Shown here: one piece after another, positions 4,664 through 5,342 of the stretch
How the letters are laid out: every line of letters begins with the position of its first letter
How positions within the stretch are numbered: position 1 is the stretch's first letter
DNA from: an uncultured Eubacteriales bacterium
Lineage (GTDB): Bacteria > Bacillota > Clostridia > Oscillospirales > Ruminococcaceae
Direction: 5' to 3'
Assembly (NCBI GenBank): GCA_959605275.1
Contig: CAUHFD010000194.1
Span: forward strand, 1 to 5,342
DNA length: 5,342 nucleotides
Notes under the pieces: generated by a model
The model's input: only the letters and a program-made list of their open reading frames with translations
Database searches by the model: none
Told to the model about the DNA's origin: nothing
Made by a program: the position numbers and the translations under genes

Positions 4664-5342
4664 TTGGAAAACGAGATGGGAAAAGTAATCCCGGTAGATA
4701 TTGAACGGGAAATGCGGAAGTCATTTTTGGAATATTCTATGTCGGTTATTGTCAGCCGGGCACTGCCCGACGTGCGTGACGGACTGAAGCCGGTGCACCG
4801 CCGCATTTTGTATACCATGAACGAGGCAGGACTGACGCCGGATAAAAAATATCTGAAATGTGCGGCGACGGTCGGTGACGTGCTCGGTAAATATCATCCT
4901 CACGGTGATGCGTCGGTTTATGATGCGCTGGTGCGTTTGGCACAGGATTTTTCGCTGCGTTATCCGTTGGTGGACGGACACGGAAACTTTGGTTCGGTTG
5001 ACGGCGATCCTGCCGCTGCTTATCGGTATACCGAAGCAAAGATGAGCAAAATTTCGGTTGAGATGCTGACCGATATCGAAAAAGATACGGTGGATTTTGT
5101 ATCCAACTATGATGATAGACTGAAGGAGCCTTCTGTTTTGCCGTCCCGTTATCCGAATTTGCTGGTAAACGGATGTACCGGTATTGCGGTCGGCATGGCA
5201 ACGAATATCCCGCCCCATAATCTGGGCGAAGTCATTGACGCAGTGGATCTGCTGATTGATAATCCCGAAGCAACGCTGGATGAAATCATGGAATGTATCA
5301 AAGGTCCCGACTTCCCTACCGGCGGCATTATTATGGGCAGAG
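4664..5342 (+). CDS. gyrA: DNA gyrase subunit A (partial, 3' end cut)
   Basis: GyrA forms the breakage-reunion core and DNA-wrapping part of gyrase. The frame opens at TTG 4664 and stays open to the right edge, giving 226 residues of a protein usually over 800 long. Started here, its numbering coincides with E. coli GyrA: Arg32, Lys42 and His45 in the SRALPDVRDGLKPVHRRILY block, and the DNA-cleaving Tyr122 preceded by Arg121 in YRYTEAKM. The winged-helix segment KYHPHGDASVYD (about 77-87) is the quinolone-resistance region, with Ala83, Ser84 and Asp87; E. coli has Ser83-Ala84. Later blocks (PSVLPSRYPNLLVNG, GIAVGMATNIPPHNLGE, PDFPTGG) are standard. The C-terminal pinwheel with the GyrA box lies outside the window, so separation from ParC rests on the gyrB-linked position and on similarity. 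The TTG start with a full AGGAGG mirrors gyrB. Confidence 0.96.
   Translation, partial: MENEMGKVIPVDIEREMRKSFLEYSMSVIVSRALPDVRDGLKPVHRRILYTMNEAGLTPDKKYLKCAATVGDVLGKYHPHGDASVYDALVRLAQDFSLRYPLVDGHGNFGSVDGDPAAAYRYTEAKMSKISVEMLTDIEKDTVDFVSNYDDRLKEPSVLPSRYPNLLVNGCTGIAVGMATNIPPHNLGEVIDAVDLLIDNPEATLDEIMECIKGPDFPTGGIIMGR

Noticed and set aside
4721..5218. Two overlapping minus-strand open frames opposite gyrA
   Set aside because: They lie antisense to well-conserved GyrA sequence and their compositions (rich in Arg, His, Ile) are typical of shadow frames.

Overview
This window is a chromosomal replication-origin-proximal block of a Firmicute, most likely a member of the Clostridia. The evidence is the gene order: S4-domain protein (YaaA-type), recF, remB (DUF370), gyrB, an extra membrane gene, gyrA, all on the + strand. 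That is the conserved dnaA-dnaN-yaaA-recF-remB-gyrB-gyrA order known from Bacillus and Clostridia. The short GyrB without the proteobacterial insertion, strong AGGAGG-type ribosome binding sites and two TTG start codons also fit. Genus cannot be fixed from the sequence alone. No tRNA, rRNA, transposon, CRISPR array or phage gene was seen.

Layout: bases 1-226 hold the 3' part of the S4-domain gene. recF runs 262-1386, remB 1407-1664 and gyrB 1724-3661. The gyrB start is best placed at the TTG at 1724; an in-frame TTG at 1709 overlaps the Shine-Dalgarno itself. A 209-base gap (3662-3870) has no gene but is dense in perfect inverted repeats. A two-helix membrane protein with a YcxB-like C-terminal half follows (3871-4572). 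A 91-base gap leads to gyrA, which starts at TTG 4664 and runs off the right edge after 226 codons.

The genes up to gyrB are packed with gaps of 20-60 bases and no terminator (hairpin plus T-run) was found anywhere, so one read-through transcript is possible. RecF (gap repair and RecA loading), gyrase (negative supercoiling) and the S4 protein form the usual origin-proximal DNA-metabolism cluster; RemB is a DNA-binding regulator carried along with it.

No clearly new multi-gene system is present. The most notable points are the YcxB-like membrane gene wedged between gyrB and gyrA, the hairpin-rich leader in front of it, and native residues at quinolone-relevant positions: Ala83 in GyrA and Trp456 (E. 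coli Lys447 equivalent) in GyrB.
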